A stretch of DNA of 64,000 bases, taken from the NCBI GenBank assembly GCA_016932075.1, contig JAFGDP010000113.1:62001-126000 (forward strand). The letters run 5' to 3'. Position 1 is the first letter of the stretch; every line of letters starts with the position of its first letter. The translations under genes were made by a program, and so were the position numbers. This stretch comes from Chitinispirillaceae bacterium. Lineage in GTDB: Bacteria > Fibrobacterota > Chitinivibrionia > Chitinivibrionales > Chitinispirillaceae. This document shows positions 17,982 through 27,980 of this stretch, in pieces. The notes under the pieces were generated by a model, which searched no databases, was not told where the DNA came from, and saw nothing but the letters and a program-made list of their open reading frames with translations.

Positions 17982-20080
17982 TGCTCGCACGGTTGTCTAG
18001 TTATACAGCATCGTTTTTATCCGTTCTGCTCGCCGCGGTCGTTGCTGCCGCGGGAAACATCCATATCGTTCCCGACGGTTCTGGAGTCGGGGATCGTTCG
18101 GGCCGTGATTGGGCGAATGCCTTCGACGGTTTCCCGCCGCCTTCAGCAGCTTGGTGGGGCTCAGCCGTAGGTGGCGACACCCTTTTCGTTTCCGGTGGGA
18201 CCTATTCGGAAAATTGGGAGATTCCTATTGGCGGGAATGCGCAGCCGCTTTTAATCCGCAGGGCGACAGCTTTGCAACACGGCAGTGATGAAGGCTGGCA
18301 GGAATGGTTCGATTCAACGGTAGTCATTAAAGACGCGGGGATACTCCTACACAGTGGCAATATTACGGTGGACGGAGCTGTGGAGGGGGGAATTTGGATT
18401 CTGGTCGCGGCACGCAATCCTTCGAATGGGGTCGAGCTGGACAAACCAGGCAATCATCTTGTCCTTCGGCGTCTCCGGATTCAAGGTCCCGGCTACAACG
18501 ATCCGAACCCGACGCGCGGCATAGACTGCACGCCTTCCGGTGGCACGAGCACTGGGCTGTTGGTTGACAGTTGCATTATTTACGATCTCTCGAGCGGTAT
18601 CTACACGCTCCGTTTCGACAGCGTCATCGTTCAGCATTCGGTTATCCATGACATTCATAATGGCGCCGATATTCACGAGAACGCCTGGTATTCCGAGGAC
18701 TGCAACCATTGCATTTTCCGCTACAATATCGTGTACAACTCGTCCTCAGAAGGCGTCTTCATCCGTTCAACGCAGAACGACTGGGTTATTCATAACAACC
18801 TCTTTTACAATTCGAACTATGGCGTGGCTACTAAGGAAGGATTTACCCATACGGCAATAGTTATTTATAACAACACGTTCGCCAACTTGCGGGTGCCTAT
18901 CGTGCTCAAAGACCCAACCGATGTCGGCGTAGTGAAGAACAACCTGATTGTTCCCGACGAAAGCGGGATCGGCTATACGGGCCAGACCGTTCATGACTTC
19001 AATTATTATGGAGGTTCGTCGACCGTAGACGAGCCGAACGGTGTTGCTGGAATGGGCGTGAATCCGTTCGTTGACACAGCACGGCACGACTACCGCTTAA
19101 GGCCGGGCACCGCTCCGGTGGAGGCCGGCGTCGCACTCGACAGTACGTTTCGCCGAGACCTCGCCGGCATCCTCCGGCCCCGCGGTCGCGGGTGGGACAT
19201 CGGCGCGTTGGAGTTCGACGCACCCGGTGGTTTTATTTCTTTCGAGGATTCGCTGATGGCCCTGCAGGAGGAGGGTGGCACCGCGACGGTGCGTATTCTG
19301 CGCTGGGGCGCGAATGCGGGGAGTGTGGGCGTTTCGCTGTCCGTAATAAACGGGACCGCCATGCAGGGTGTCGACTTCCAGTGCCAGCCGGGCAGGATTG
19401 AATTCGCGGTTGGGGATACGCTCCGGGAATTCGTCGTCACAGCCATTAACAACGCCGACTCCGATGGCGTGCGTAGTGCGCAGCTCTGGCTCCACGACGC
19501 TGACTCGTCCGCGGCACTCGCATACCCGAAAATTCTCACGCTTCTGATTATGGACGACGAACGGATCAACCATTCTCCGGAGGCTCCCCGGCTTCTGGCG
19601 CCGCAGAACGGGGCTGTAATCGGAGACTCGATGGTCGATTTTTCATGGTCGAAGTGCAAAGATCCCGATGGAGACTCGGTCGCCTACCACCTTCAGGTGG
19701 CGATGGATTCTCTTTTCTCAACCGTCGTTCTGAACCATACCGTTCCGCCGTCTGGCAGTTGTTCTGCCGCGGTCCCGGCCATGCTCCTCGGCGCGTGGTG
19801 TCTTTCTATTATTCCCTTCTGGAAACGTCGCCGGCGTACGAAAGCCCGCGGCTGTCGCCTGGCAGCCGGGAACGCGGCGATCCTCCTCATGGTTCTGCTA
19901 TTGCAGCCTTTGTGCCGGACCATGTCGAAAGACAATCCCGCAGGCATTTCACCGTCGGACCGGATCAGTATCAGAGAGACGCTTCCCGGCAAAGGCGCTT
20001 ATTTCTGGCGTGTTCAGAGCGATGATCGTCGTGGCGGGACCGCAATAAGCGAAACCAGGAAGCTGCTGATCGGGCAATAA
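17978..20080 (+). CDS. Secreted right-handed beta-helix protein with Calx-beta and fibronectin-like domains
   Basis: The ATG at 17978 follows a GGAGAAGGAG site and overlaps the upstream stop. The 700-aa product has a signal peptide (residues 1 to about 27), then a parallel beta-helix region of the pectate-lyase/polysaccharide-binding kind (about 28-410, with repeats such as LVDSCIIYDLSSGIYTL). Next is a Calx-beta-like domain (about 420-525), then a fibronectin-like module (DGDSVAYHLQVAMDSLF and later YFWRVQSDDRRGG). That last module is split by about 85 residues holding a hydrophobic stretch, the basic run WKRRRR and a second hydrophobic stretch. Likely a surface or periplasmic polysaccharide lyase or epimerase acting on the locus product. 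Confidence 0.8.
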   Translation: MMLARLSSYTASFLSVLLAAVVAAAGNIHIVPDGSGVGDRSGRDWANAFDGFPPPSAAWWGSAVGGDTLFVSGGTYSENWEIPIGGNAQPLLIRRATALQHGSDEGWQEWFDSTVVIKDAGILLHSGNITVDGAVEGGIWILVAARNPSNGVELDKPGNHLVLRRLRIQGPGYNDPNPTRGIDCTPSGGTSTGLLVDSCIIYDLSSGIYTLRFDSVIVQHSVIHDIHNGADIHENAWYSEDCNHCIFRYNIVYNSSSEGVFIRSTQNDWVIHNNLFYNSNYGVATKEGFTHTAIVIYNNTFANLRVPIVLKDPTDVGVVKNNLIVPDESGIGYTGQTVHDFNYYGGSSTVDEPNGVAGMGVNPFVDTARHDYRLRPGTAPVEAGVALDSTFRRDLAGILRPRGRGWDIGALEFDAPGGFISFEDSLMALQEEGGTATVRILRWGANAGSVGVSLSVINGTAMQGVDFQCQPGRIEFAVGDTLREFVVTAINNADSDGVRSAQLWLHDADSSAALAYPKILTLLIMDDERINHSPEAPRLLAPQNGAVIGDSMVDFSWSKCKDPDGDSVAYHLQVAMDSLFSTVVLNHTVPPSGSCSAAVPAMLLGAWCLSIIPFWKRRRRTKARGCRLAAGNAAILLMVLLLQPLCRTMSKDNPAGISPSDRISIRETLPGKGAYFWRVQSDDRRGGTAISETRKLLIGQ

Positions 20081-20091
20081 AGGAACGCCGC

Positions 20092-20955
20092 TTGTTCAAA
20101 CGCCTCGCAAAGATATGCCTGGGTTGCCTGTGGCTCCTGTATTGGTTGCCGCTGCTGGCCGTGGTCCGGGTGCGCAAGTCAGCGTTCCGGAGCGTTCTGA
20201 TTGTTCTCTATTACCATGCAGTCCCTGCCCGCGCCGCCGCGCGTTTCTCACGGCAGATGTGGATTTTACATCGCTTGGGAATCGCGGCTTCGCCCCTTGA
20301 ATTGACAGCGGACCGCCGCAGAAACGGCATCCGCGTGCTCGTTACGTTTGACGACGGTTTCGAGTCGGTGATCGAGCATGCTCTTCCCCATTTGCGGCAG
20401 TTTGGCATTCCTGCAATCGTTTTCGTTCCAAGCGGATATATAGGGCGCGCGCCGGGATGGGTACCGGAGCATTCGCCCCTTCGGCAGGAGCGCGTGATGA
20501 ACGAACAGCAGCTGTGCCTGCTTGCCCGCGATCCCCTCATCACCATTGGATCGCACTGCCGTTCTCACCGAAAACTCACCGGCCTGTCTCAGGAAACGGC
20601 GGAACTGGAGATCAGGGAAAGCAAGCGCGAAATCGAAAGCATTCTCGGCACGCCGGTCATTTGGATCAGTTTCCCGCACGGTGCCTGCAATTCATCACAT
20701 GCTGCAATTACGCGTGAGGCGGGGTACAGCCGTGTTTTCACGATCCAACCGCATCTGCTCAAGGGCTTGCGTGAGGAGTATGCCGTCGGTCGATTCCCGG
20801 TGTCTGCCGAGAGCTGGTGGATCGAATATCTTCTTACCATATCCGGCGGCTGCGGCTGGCGGTCGCTGGGCGCCCGGCTGCGGCGCTTCGTGCAAGCGGG
20901 GGCGCAGCGCAGTGAACCGGACGGAGATGTCCCGATAGCGGGAGCTTCATCGTGA
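20092..20955 (+). CDS. Polysaccharide deacetylase (NodB domain)
   Basis: A 287-aa carbohydrate esterase 4 protein with canonical motifs: VTFDDGFES near residues 84-92, SHCRSHRKLT (the HxxxH metal site) near 149-158, and SFPHGACNSSH for the later active-site motif. The N-terminus carries a membrane segment (CLGCLWLLYWLPLLAVV), so it is probably anchored facing the periplasm. TTG at 20092 is the start, with AGGA at 20081-20084. It should remove acetyl groups from amino sugars. It is the third NodB-fold gene of this locus and the one with the clearest active-site motifs. Confidence 0.87.
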   Translation: MFKRLAKICLGCLWLLYWLPLLAVVRVRKSAFRSVLIVLYYHAVPARAAARFSRQMWILHRLGIAASPLELTADRRRNGIRVLVTFDDGFESVIEHALPHLRQFGIPAIVFVPSGYIGRAPGWVPEHSPLRQERVMNEQQLCLLARDPLITIGSHCRSHRKLTGLSQETAELEIRESKREIESILGTPVIWISFPHGACNSSHAAITREAGYSRVFTIQPHLLKGLREEYAVGRFPVSAESWWIEYLLTISGGCGWRSLGARLRRFVQAGAQRSEPDGDVPIAGASS

Positions 20956-22205
20956 ACATGGAAAAAAAAATCCGTACCATAGACGATATTGCGGCCTGGC
21001 GCCTGTGTTGCGGCTGCGGCGCCTGCGCTGCGGTATGCAGCCGGGGCGCGATCCGTCTTGTCAATTATTTCGACGACGGTATTCGGCCGGTGCGCCTGAA
21101 AAATTTGTGCGTCGCATGCGGTGAATGCCTGGCGGTCTGCCCGGGAAAAGAGGTTCTGGTGAGGTCACAAAACACAGCGCAGGGTAATGGAGCGGCGACG
21201 GCAGGCGGACAGCCCCTGCCGCAGGTCTGGGAAGGATATTCGTGTGATCCCGAGATACGGCTGACCGGTTCCTCAGGCGGTGCAATAACCGCGCTCGCCC
21301 TGCACTGTCTTGAACATGAGGGTGTGCGGCGCGTGGTGCATGTTTGCTCCCGGCCGGACATCCCGTGGCTTAATGAGACCTGCCTGAGCTACGGCAGAGC
21401 CGATCTGCTGCGCGGGTGTGGGTCTCGCTATTCTCCCGCCTCGCCGTGTGAAGTGCTCAACCGCTGCTCGGTTGAAGACGGACCGGTGGTTTTTGTCGGG
21501 AAGCCGTGCGATATTGCGGCATTGCGGAATTTCCAGCGGCTTCGTCCCGAGTTAAAACGCTCGATCGGGGTGGCAGTCTCGCTGTTTTGCGCAGGCACAC
21601 CCTCGACCGTGGGAACTCTTTCGCTTATTAAAAAGGGCGGCCTGTCGCCCGACCGGGTGGAGCGAATGCGCTACCGCGGAGAGGGATGGCCTGGGACCGC
21701 TCTTGCGGAGCAGCGTAATCCGGAAAAACGAGCCTCCTTCACTTACGCCGAATGCTGGGGTTTTCTAAAAAAATTCCGCCCGTTCCGGTGTCATCTCTGC
21801 CCAGACGGCATGGGCGACTGCGCCGATATTGCCTGCGGTGATCCCTGGTACCTATCTTCCAGCGACCAGGAGCCGGGCCGGTCGCTGGTTATAGCGCGGA
21901 CGCCTGCGGGCGCGAAGATCGTGGAATCGGCGATGCGCAGCGGTGCCATAACGCTGGAGCAGCGTACGGAGGAAGCGCTAACCGTTGCCCAGAAAAATCT
22001 TTTCACAAAACGGGGTGCCATCGCGGGAAGGATTGCAGCCCTGCGTCTGCTCAATCTCCCACGGCCGGCCTATCGCGGTTTTAATCTCGCACAGTCATGG
22101 CGGGGTCTTACCCTGCGCGAAAGGGCTGTGAGCATTTTAGGTACGATGAGACGCGTGTGGCAGCGCGGATATGCCCATCCTGAGTCGAGGTATTTGCAGC
22201 CGTAA
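20952..22205 (+). CDS. Ferredoxin-type/coenzyme F420 hydrogenase beta-subunit family oxidoreductase
   Basis: A 417-aa protein with two N-terminal 4Fe-4S motifs (CGCGACAAVC and CVACGECLAVCPGK) followed by the FrhB/FdhB-like domain that binds flavin (SSGGAITALALHCLE; VFVGKPCDIAALRNFQ). A late CHLCPDGMGDCADIACGD segment could bind another cluster. The GTG at 20952 overlaps the previous stop; an ATG at 20958 is also possible. Proteins of this family appear in many capsule and EPS loci next to polysaccharide pyruvyl transferases, as here, but their reaction is not established. A flavin-dependent reduction of a sugar or lipid intermediate is a guess. Confidence 0.8.
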   Translation: MNMEKKIRTIDDIAAWRLCCGCGACAAVCSRGAIRLVNYFDDGIRPVRLKNLCVACGECLAVCPGKEVLVRSQNTAQGNGAATAGGQPLPQVWEGYSCDPEIRLTGSSGGAITALALHCLEHEGVRRVVHVCSRPDIPWLNETCLSYGRADLLRGCGSRYSPASPCEVLNRCSVEDGPVVFVGKPCDIAALRNFQRLRPELKRSIGVAVSLFCAGTPSTVGTLSLIKKGGLSPDRVERMRYRGEGWPGTALAEQRNPEKRASFTYAECWGFLKKFRPFRCHLCPDGMGDCADIACGDPWYLSSSDQEPGRSLVIARTPAGAKIVESAMRSGAITLEQRTEEALTVAQKNLFTKRGAIAGRIAALRLLNLPRPAYRGFNLAQSWRGLTLRERAVSILGTMRRVWQRGYAHPESRYLQP

Positions 22206-22213
22206 CGTCAACT

Positions 22214-23731
22214 ATGCTTGGAAAAGCAAAGAATCTTTTTTCGCAGAGCGGCATAAGGGGTCGCTTTGTCCGAGGTGCCGGCCTTTTATCGGTGGTGTCA
22301 GGGGTTGAAAACGGCATCGGCATGCTTCGGACCATGCTGCTGGCCCGGTTGCTGGCCCCTGCGGAATTCGGCACCATGGCGGCTGTCTTGGCGATAACAG
22401 TTTGCCTGCGCGCGTTCATTCAGGTCGGCGTACAGCAATGTATTATTCAAAGTAGGCAGGGCAGGGAATACGAGTTTCTCAATGTCGCCTGGTGGTTCAG
22501 GGCCGCACTTTCTTGTGCGATTTTCGCACCCACCTTTCTGGCTGCTCCGCTTCTGGCAGGGCTCTTCAGCAATTCCGGCATCACCTCGCTGCTCCGGGTC
22601 GCCTTGATCACCATTGTTCTCGATTCGATTGTGAGCCCGCGCATTTTTATTCTAGAAAAAGAAATGCGGTTCGGCCGCTGGGCGGTGATTATGCAGGGCG
22701 CCGCGTTCATCAACGTGGTTACATCCATTATCTTCGCCCTGGTGCTGAAAAACGTATGGGCACTTGTGCTCGGACTGCTTTTCGAAAGCGTGAGCAGGTT
22801 CCTGCTCTCCTTTATACTTTGCCCTTTCCTGCCAAGGTTGCGGATTCACCACAGACATCTGGCTGAAATCCGCGCGTTTGCCGGCGGGGCATTCGGACTG
22901 CCGGTGCTGCTCATGCTGTATCAGCAGGTCGATGTTTTTTTTCTGGGACGTATGGTTTCCATGAGCGAATTGGGAGCCTATAGCCTCGCCCTGACGCTTG
23001 CGCGGATCCCGTATATGATATACACCGCGACCGTGAGCAAACTGGTGCTGCCTCTCCTGTCGTCGCTGCGCGACGACCGTGAAAAGTCGGTTCGCGCGTT
23101 CTCTGGCCTTACCGCGGTGCTGAGTTCTGCCGGAATTCCGCTCATTATTTTTTTCATCCTGTTTGCCAAACCGGTTCTTCATCTGGCCTACGGTGCTCCG
23201 TATGTCAGATCGTGGGTTCCGTTCATGTTTCTCGCGACCTGTTTCTTCCTTCGCATCTTCAACGAAACTGCGGTGGGCGTTTTTATCGCCCAAGGCCGGC
23301 CCGCCGTATACCGCAATTATTCAGTAATCCGCCTGGTTGCGGCCGCATCCCTTCTGTTTCCGTTCATCACGGTCTGGAAGACCGCGGGCGCGGCGGCGGC
23401 AGTGCTTGTTTCGGCCGCTGTGTTCTGGCTACTCGTCATCATGAAACTCAGGACCTCGTTCAGTATTTCCCTCTGGCAGTATACTTCACTTTTTATACAC
23501 GGTGGTCTGTGGGGGCTTCTTGTTGTGCCAACGTCCGCGGTCATGTTCTTCGATGGTATTTTCTCGGTGCCGATGGTACAGGTTTTCATCGGCGGTGCCT
23601 GCAGCCTGTGCGCAAGCGGGTTTGCCCTGCGAAAAACGCTCCGCGGTCACGAGGATTTGTTCGAAAAACCGGCGGCAGCGAAAAACCGTTATAACTCAGC
23701 AAACCACCCGGAGCCCGAAGGTTTGGCGTAG
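22214..23731 (+). CDS. Polysaccharide flippase, Wzx-type (MOP superfamily)
   Basis: A 505-aa integral membrane protein with about 12-14 hydrophobic helices. It opens with a membrane-proximal amphipathic segment (GRFVRGAGLLSVVSGVENG), followed by MLRTMLLARLLAPAEFGTMA, typical of Wzx/MATE-type oligosaccharide exporters. It should flip undecaprenyl-linked repeat units from cytoplasm to periplasm. The gene sits among glycosyltransferases and follows an oxidoreductase gene with a short gap of about eight bases. Antisense frames over it (22652-23293) are shadows. Confidence 0.85.
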   Translation: MLGKAKNLFSQSGIRGRFVRGAGLLSVVSGVENGIGMLRTMLLARLLAPAEFGTMAAVLAITVCLRAFIQVGVQQCIIQSRQGREYEFLNVAWWFRAALSCAIFAPTFLAAPLLAGLFSNSGITSLLRVALITIVLDSIVSPRIFILEKEMRFGRWAVIMQGAAFINVVTSIIFALVLKNVWALVLGLLFESVSRFLLSFILCPFLPRLRIHHRHLAEIRAFAGGAFGLPVLLMLYQQVDVFFLGRMVSMSELGAYSLALTLARIPYMIYTATVSKLVLPLLSSLRDDREKSVRAFSGLTAVLSSAGIPLIIFFILFAKPVLHLAYGAPYVRSWVPFMFLATCFFLRIFNETAVGVFIAQGRPAVYRNYSVIRLVAAASLLFPFITVWKTAGAAAAVLVSAAVFWLLVIMKLRTSFSISLWQYTSLFIHGGLWGLLVVPTSAVMFFDGIFSVPMVQVFIGGACSLCASGFALRKTLRGHEDLFEKPAAAKNRYNSANHPEPEGLA

Positions 23732-23741
23732 GGCGCCTAGC

Positions 23742-25097
23742 ATGAATATGACCAGCCATACTTCCGATACAGACGCATCTTCCCTCCGCAGGATTGCGCT
23801 TGTCGGCGCGTTGCCGACGGCAGACAACCGCGGCTGCGCCGCCCTCGCGTACGGTGCCCGAAAAGCGCTGCGTGAAGCGTTTCCCGCCACCGGACTATTC
23901 TACATGGGATATCTTAAACCGGAACAGATCGAGGAACTACACCGGCAGGAAGATCTTCCTGGCATGGAAATCATCGATCTCCGGTTTTCGAAAAACGTAA
24001 CGAGCGCCAATCATATCGTTCTTCTCATAGCCGCTTCGCTGATTACCCGATTTTTTCCCATCCGCACTCTCGTATCTCTGGTGGCCAAGCGCTTGCCCCA
24101 TCTGAAGCGGATAATGGAACTCGACGCGGTTTTCGCGCTCTCAGGCGGCGACAGCTTCACCGATCTCTACGGGTTCGGCCGTTTTCTCTACTCCGTGCTT
24201 CCGCAGGTGCTCGCGCTGTGCTGCCGGGTGCCGGTAGTTTTGCTCCCGCAGACCATCGGGCCCTTTCGCGGTACCGTGTCGCGCATGGCGGGCAGGGCGG
24301 TGCTCAAACGCTGCAGGCGCGTCTTGGTGAGAGAACATGGGAGCCTTGAAACCGTTTGGCGCCTGCTGAATGACGGCATACTGTCCACTGCTGCAGCATT
24401 CGCGCCCGATGTCGGTTTTCTTCTTGATCCGCAGTCGGTTCCGGAGTTGGAGCATGAGGTAACGTCACTGAAAAAGGAAGCTGCACCGCTCATTGGTTTC
24501 AATATCAGCGGGCTACTCTGGAATGGCGGTTACACGGGACGCAACCAGTTCCGGCTCAGGCACGACTACCGGGAAACAGTCATGCTGCTGTTGGAGACTC
24601 TCATGCAGGTTCATCAGAAGCGGGTCCTGCTGGTGCCGCATGTGTTTGGAAACCGGTTGGAGAGCGACGCGCATGCCTGTCGTGAAGCGCTCGGCGCCCT
24701 TCCCTCGGTAGCGCGGTCCAATGTGGCCTTTTTCGAGCGCAATTTCTCCGCCGGAGAGATCAAATGGCTCATCGGCCGCTGCGACCTTTTCGTGGGTTCG
24801 CGCATGCATGCCTGCATCGCGGCGCTGTCGCAGGGGGTTCCGGCCTTGGCCTTGGCCTATAGCGATAAATTCAGGGGAATATATGAATCGATAGGAATCG
24901 CACCACTGGCGCTCGATCTGCGCAGTCGCGCCATTGAAGAGATAAGGAGCCGCTTGGAATCGTTTTTAAAAGAGCGGGATCAATTGCATCTCGTTTTGCG
25001 CGAACGCATACCGGATTTTAAAAATCAGACCGTGCGTTCTATCGCCGGATCGCTGGGCCGGGAAAAGCCGGCGCAAAACCACTTCCATTTCAAATAG
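23742..25097 (+). CDS. Polysaccharide pyruvyl transferase (CsaB/WcaK family)
   Basis: A protein of 451 aa starting at ATG 23742; the frame is open upstream but that part overlaps the flippase. Family features are [27 protein letters not shown] and, near the C-terminus, [27 protein letters not shown], which together mark the pyruvyl transferase fold. It would add a pyruvate ketal, using phosphoenolpyruvate, to a sugar of the repeat unit, giving the polymer negative charge. The adjacent FrhB-like gene is a recurring partner of this family in polysaccharide loci. Confidence 0.87.
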   Translation: MNMTSHTSDTDASSLRRIALVGALPTADNRGCAALAYGARKALREAFPATGLFYMGYLKPEQIEELHRQEDLPGMEIIDLRFSKNVTSANHIVLLIAASLITRFFPIRTLVSLVAKRLPHLKRIMELDAVFALSGGDSFTDLYGFGRFLYSVLPQVLALCCRVPVVLLPQTIGPFRGTVSRMAGRAVLKRCRRVLVREHGSLETVWRLLNDGILSTAAAFAPDVGFLLDPQSVPELEHEVTSLKKEAAPLIGFNISGLLWNGGYTGRNQFRLRHDYRETVMLLLETLMQVHQKRVLLVPHVFGNRLESDAHACREALGALPSVARSNVAFFERNFSAGEIKWLIGRCDLFVGSRMHACIAALSQGVPALALAYSDKFRGIYESIGIAPLALDLRSRAIEEIRSRLESFLKERDQLHLVLRERIPDFKNQTVRSIAGSLGREKPAQNHFHFK

Positions 25098-25104
25098 AGG
25101 AAGG

Positions 25105-25767
25105 ATGCTTAAACCAATGCTGTTTTCCCGGGTGTTATTCCATTTGTATAAATTCGACAGTCCCAGAGTGCGCGAGATGGTCCTGAATTTGGTCAGACGG
25201 CTGGAGCGGGGGGATATTTATTCGCATACCTTGCGCGACATTTTCCGTGTATACCATGAAGTATCCATCGGTCTTTACACTCACGGTGGATGCTTCCGCA
25301 GCAACGCTATGGATCGTCATACCACCATCGGCAGGTACTGCTCTATCGCATCCGGAGTCAGGGCTATGAACCGGAACCACCCCCTCTCTTTCAAGTCCAT
25401 GCACGCATTTTTCTTCAATCCGCGGTTGGGATATACGGAAAAGGATCTGCTTGAATATACGCCGCTGGTTATTGGCAGCGATGTCTGGATTGGGGCCAAC
25501 GCACTTATTCTTCCCGGGGTCAGGAGCATCGGTCATGGAGCCGTAATTGCTGCTGGTGCAGTGGTGCCCAAGCAAGTTCCGCCCTACAGCGTGGTGGTCG
25601 GCAATCCGGCCCGGGTCGTAAGATACCGTTTCTCTCCGTCACTTATCGAGAAGCTGCTCGCCTCAAATTGGTGGGAGCGGCCGATAGAGGAGATACAGCA
25701 GGGTATTGGCGAATTCACGCGACTGTATGAAGCAGCCCCGGTCGGCAGCCAGGAGTCCGTCGGATAG
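25105..25767 (+). CDS. Hexapeptide acyltransferase (CatB/XAT-like)
   Basis: A 220-aa trimeric-type acyltransferase. Hexapeptide repeats run through [30 protein letters not shown] and [13 protein letters not shown], and HPLSF near residue 93 may be the region of the catalytic histidine seen in xenobiotic acyltransferases. GAGGAAGG sits immediately before the ATG at 25105. Likely O-acetylates a sugar of the exopolysaccharide using acetyl-CoA. The N-terminal 50 residues are helical and unassigned. Confidence 0.83.
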   Translation: MLKPMLFSRVLFHLYKFDSPRVREMVLNLVRRLERGDIYSHTLRDIFRVYHEVSIGLYTHGGCFRSNAMDRHTTIGRYCSIASGVRAMNRNHPLSFKSMHAFFFNPRLGYTEKDLLEYTPLVIGSDVWIGANALILPGVRSIGHGAVIAAGAVVPKQVPPYSVVVGNPARVVRYRFSPSLIEKLLASNWWERPIEEIQQGIGEFTRLYEAAPVGSQESVG

Positions 25768-25790
25768 TTCGACCGGTAGCAACCATAATC

Positions 25791-26768
25791 ATGATCCTAG
25801 ACAAGCAATTACCGGCAATCGACGTCAGCATCGTCATCGTGAACTGGAATACGCGTCTGATGCTACTTGACTGCCTGCGGTCACTCAAAGAGCAGACGGT
25901 TGCCAGCAGCATTGAAGTTATCGTGGTTGACAACGGCTCGACCGACGGTTCTGTTGCCGCGGTGAATGCGGCCTTCCCGGACGTGACGATGATAGTTAAT
26001 CCCGACAACCGTGGTTTCAGCCGCGCCAACAATCAGGGCATAGCCGTAAGCCGCGGGCGGTATGTCTGTCTGGTCAATTCCGACATCAAGGTGCTCGACA
26101 GCTGCGTCGATAAAATGGTCGGTTATATGGAAAGCCATCACGACATCGGGCTCCTCGGACCCCGCACAGTATCGGAAAACATGCAGCTGCGTCAGAACTG
26201 CCGCAGGTTTCCTTCCTTGTCGACCCTCGTTGCTGACTCCTTCTTCCTCCGATATCTCACCGGCGGGAGGCCTCCGTTCACCGGCCGCACCTTGCGCGCG
26301 TCGACCTACCTGACCACGCACGACGCTGAAGTTGTGTCCGGATGTTTTCTCATGGCGCGGCGGACTGCCATGGAATCGGTCGGGCTGCTCGACGAGCGCT
26401 TTTTTATTTACGGAGAAGACGTTGATTGGTGTAAAAGGTTTCACGACGCCCGGTGGCGAATCGTCTTCTTTGCGGACGCGTACGCGATTCATTACGGCGG
26501 CGCCAGTTCCGCCGCGCTGCCGGCCCGATTCGCGGCCGAGATGCAGAAATCGGAAATGCAATACTGGCTCAAGCATCACGCACAGGCTTCGGTGACGCTG
26601 TTTCGCGCGATAAAGGTGCTATCTCTGGCCATCCATGTACTCTGCTGGCCGTTCAATGTTCTTCTCGCACGTCCGGCCCGGATTCAGGCGCAGGAAACTA
26701 TGCGTGGCTACATTGCATGCCTGCGCGTGGTATTGTTCCCCGACTTGATTCAGGAGCGCAGAATATGA
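25791..26768 (+). CDS. Glycosyltransferase family 2 (rhamnosyltransferase-like)
   Basis: A 325-aa GT-A enzyme. SIVIVNWNTRLMLLDCLRSL leads to VVDNGSTDGS, then NRGFSRANNQGI and the metal site LVNSDIKVLD. The later GEDVDWCKR gives the catalytic ED. The motif set matches the WbbL/rhamnosyltransferase branch, although the sugar is not certain. Its stop overlaps the next gene by ATGA. It is one of three glycosyltransferases of the locus. Confidence 0.87.
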   Translation: MILDKQLPAIDVSIVIVNWNTRLMLLDCLRSLKEQTVASSIEVIVVDNGSTDGSVAAVNAAFPDVTMIVNPDNRGFSRANNQGIAVSRGRYVCLVNSDIKVLDSCVDKMVGYMESHHDIGLLGPRTVSENMQLRQNCRRFPSLSTLVADSFFLRYLTGGRPPFTGRTLRASTYLTTHDAEVVSGCFLMARRTAMESVGLLDERFFIYGEDVDWCKRFHDARWRIVFFADAYAIHYGGASSAALPARFAAEMQKSEMQYWLKHHAQASVTLFRAIKVLSLAIHVLCWPFNVLLARPARIQAQETMRGYIACLRVVLFPDLIQERRI

Positions 26769-27961
26769 ATACACCAACCCATCAGCCCCGCCCTCAGGAG
26801 GGCGTCTCCCGCCAGGCCGTTACGGTTAGGCAGGCGGAACCTATCGACCGTCCCGAAATCTGGGAATTCATCAAGAACGCGTACGGCCGCCGTGCCGCCC
26901 AGAAAATCCCGGCCCGGTGGAACTGGGAATACCGGGCTAACCCATTCTGGAGGGAAGAGCGGCTTCCTGTATGGCTGGCGTTTGATAATGGCAAAATCAT
27001 CGGCCAGAACTGCGCGATGTACGTGCCGCTCAAGATAGGGTCCCGGACCATCCACGCCGCCTGGTCGGTTGACACCATAGTGCTGTCGCAGTACCGCGGA
27101 CAGGGTGCGGGATCGCTTCTGCAAAAAGCGAGTTCCCGCCACCACCAAGTGTTCATGAGCCTGTCAATGTCCAAAGCGAACCGCCGCGTCAAGAGCAAGA
27201 TCGGCTCAATGCCGCTGCCGCCGGTGACGGTATACCGGAAATTTTTGAAGCTGACGTCGGGGGCGGTGCGGCTATATATACAGTCATTGGAGCAGAAACA
27301 GCCGACAAAATCGCGGTTATTTCGCCTCGCCTGCTCCATTTTCCGGGTTCATCAGCTTATTCCGTTTTTCTTGAACCCGCTCATTGTGGCCTACCAACTG
27401 CTGTATGCTATGCGCGGCAAACCGCAGCCCGTCCAGATCGAAGAGATTGCGGAGTTTGGACCGGAAGTCGACACGTTCTGGGAAGAAGTCCGCACCGATT
27501 ATGATATCCTCGTGGAAAAAAATGCGCAATATCTGAACTGGAAGTACGTCTGTCAGCCTGACACGAGGTACCGGCTTTTTACCGCAAAAAAAGGTGGCAC
27601 GGTTGCCGGGTTCATGGTTGTGCGGCAGTTCGGTCCGGGCGAGCTGGAGTTCGGCATAATCGCCGAACTGTTCACCGCGCGCTCCGATGCGGATACACGA
27701 AGTGTAATGCTCCGGCACGCTGAAGAATTTTTCCGCGGCCGCGTGAATTACATGGAGAGCGCCGCCTCGATGCGCGAGTTCGGTGAAACGTTCAGGTCGG
27801 CTGGGTTTATCGCCTGCGAAAAGGTGGCGCCTCAGTTCAGTTGCGCCGAATCGCTTGCCGATGTCCGGGCCGAGGCCGTTTCAGGGACCTGGTTTTTGAG
27901 TCGGGGCGATCACGACTGGGATGCGTACCGGCCGGTGGTTGCGCAACAGGAAAAAGCCTGA
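26765..27961 (+). CDS. GNAT-fold acyltransferase
   Basis: The ATG at 26765 overlaps the upstream stop by four bases; the frame stays open further back within the glycosyltransferase. The 398-aa protein has a GNAT acetyl-CoA motif (LSQYRGQGAGSLLQKA, near residues 114-129) in its N-terminal part and a second GNAT-like half (WKYVCQPDTRYRLFTAKKGG). This resembles the FemAB/BioF2-like double-GNAT group that occurs in exosortase loci. It probably acylates a sugar, lipid or amino group. No signal peptide is seen. Confidence 0.75.
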   Translation: MNTPTHQPRPQEGVSRQAVTVRQAEPIDRPEIWEFIKNAYGRRAAQKIPARWNWEYRANPFWREERLPVWLAFDNGKIIGQNCAMYVPLKIGSRTIHAAWSVDTIVLSQYRGQGAGSLLQKASSRHHQVFMSLSMSKANRRVKSKIGSMPLPPVTVYRKFLKLTSGAVRLYIQSLEQKQPTKSRLFRLACSIFRVHQLIPFFLNPLIVAYQLLYAMRGKPQPVQIEEIAEFGPEVDTFWEEVRTDYDILVEKNAQYLNWKYVCQPDTRYRLFTAKKGGTVAGFMVVRQFGPGELEFGIIAELFTARSDADTRSVMLRHAEEFFRGRVNYMESAASMREFGETFRSAGFIACEKVAPQFSCAESLADVRAEAVSGTWFLSRGDHDWDAYRPVVAQQEKA

Positions 27962-27980
27962 AATGGAAGGAGGCGTTTTT

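Noticed and set aside
19645..20025. Alternative-frame gene inside the beta-helix protein
   Set aside because: Arg/Ser-rich product without family features; kept only as a reason to check the frame of the surrounding gene.
22652..23293. 213-aa antisense frame over the flippase
   Set aside because: Charged, low-complexity product complementary to a clear membrane protein.
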